Positions 13,516 to 13,664 of a stretch of DNA of 13,664 bases are shown piece after piece. Each line of letters opens with the position of its first letter. Within the stretch, counting starts at the first letter, position 1. Source of the stretch: Nitrospinaceae bacterium (lineage in GTDB: Bacteria; Nitrospinota; Nitrospinia; Nitrospinales; VA-1); contig JAJDBI010000244.1 of assembly GCA_029261435.1 (NCBI GenBank), positions 1-13,664 of the forward strand, in the 5' to 3' direction. The notes below the pieces were generated by a model. It was not told where the DNA came from. It did not search any database and saw only the letters and a program-made list of their open reading frames with translations. Position numbers and translations under genes: made by a program.

Positions 13516-13584
13516 TTATTGAGAAACTTTATTTAGTTTTTGGTCTTCTTCCCTGTCAATAATAGATTCCTTCTTTTCACTCAT
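13516..13584 (-). pseudogene. Displaced first 22 codons of the histidine kinase plus stop
   Basis: ATG 13584 opens a frame reading MSEKKESIIDREEDQKLNKV, then S-Q, then TAA at 13516-13518, and the kinase continues in the very same frame with LLLISQGTS. The acidic/basic start and the helix running into the GAF linker look like a genuine N-terminus, and AAGG lies 8 bases upstream of the ATG. One base change in the TAA would restore a 543-codon gene (11953-13584). Confidence 0.7.
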
Positions 13585-13614
13585 AAGTTGGCCTTAGAAT
13601 AAAAAATAAGATTT

Positions 13615-13632
13615 ATTATAGCTATGATTATA
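13615..13632 (-). promoter_or_regulatory. Possible -10 elements for the kinase gene
   Basis: On the minus strand TATAAT occurs exactly twice, at 13632-13627 and 13620-13615, 31-48 bp upstream of ATG 13584. Neither has a recognisable -35 at normal spacing; the upstream region is instead a G/C homopolymer tract. This may be a promoter depending on the tract or on an activator. Confidence 0.3.
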
Positions 13633-13642
13633 AGTTTGCCTA

Positions 13643-13664
13643 CCCCCCCCCAAAAAAAGGGGGG
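13643..13664. repeat. Homopolymer hairpin C9-A7-G6 at the window edge
   Basis: Nine C (13643-13651), seven A (13652-13658) and at least six G (13659-13664, cut by the window end) form a pure C/G stem with an A loop. It sits just upstream of the kinase -10 elements. Tracts of this kind are prone to slippage in cells and to error in sequencing or at contig ends. Confidence 0.7.

Overview
The window is bacterial DNA, almost certainly from a Gram-negative: it has lipobox lipoproteins, a LysM/M23 murein hydrolase of the NlpD type, and GT2/GT4 surface-sugar transferases. Its mix of genes would fit a marine Nitrospinota- or Deltaproteobacteria-like genome, but no gene here fixes the phylum, so that is only a guess. 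There are no rRNA or tRNA genes, no CRISPR array and no transposase.

Layout. (1) 1-584 (-) is the N-terminal part of an FG-GAP/VCBS repeat lipoprotein running off the left edge. It is divergent, with overlapping promoter elements, from 711-1421 (+), an NlpD-like LysM/M23 lipoprotein, followed by apt (adenine salvage). (2) 6256 down to 2037 (-) reads GT4, GT2, mnmG, DUF4911-like. The two transferases abut exactly (TAAATG), and mnmG and the DUF4911-like gene are 10 bp apart. (3) 8671 down to 6349 (-) holds a small exported Cys-containing protein and a large membrane-anchored Sel1-repeat protein. (4) 8745-9150 is a compact iron-type regulatory island. A perfect Fur box fills the spacer of a sigma-70 promoter that drives a 50-residue protein missed by gene-length cut-offs. 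A divergent promoter on the other strand leads into a hairpin plus T-run about 140 nt away, which could be a small RNA. (5) 9360-10394 (+) pairs an ArsI/CadI-type metalloenzyme with a SigZ-type ECF sigma factor; both carry vicinal cysteine pairs, and sigZ has a perfect 12-bp hairpin early in its coding sequence. (6) 10521-11117 (-) is a DUF6151/GFA-like zinc-site protein, bracketed on both sides by degenerate repeats of about 40 bp in the same orientation. (7) 11442-11873 (+) is a stand-alone BLUF blue-light sensor, convergent with a GAF-PAS-HisKA-HATPase histidine kinase (11953-13515, -). The natural start of the kinase appears to be ATG 13584, but an in-frame TAA at 13516-13518 interrupts codon 23.

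The left half (about 1-6260) looks like housekeeping and envelope core. The right half is visibly more AT-rich and accessory: iron, metalloid, redox and light sensing, repeats and a damaged kinase. The best candidates for something undescribed are the Fur-controlled small protein with its divergent transcript, and the arsI-sigZ pair with cysteine tails and an internal RNA hairpin. All annotations come from reading the sequence without database searches.
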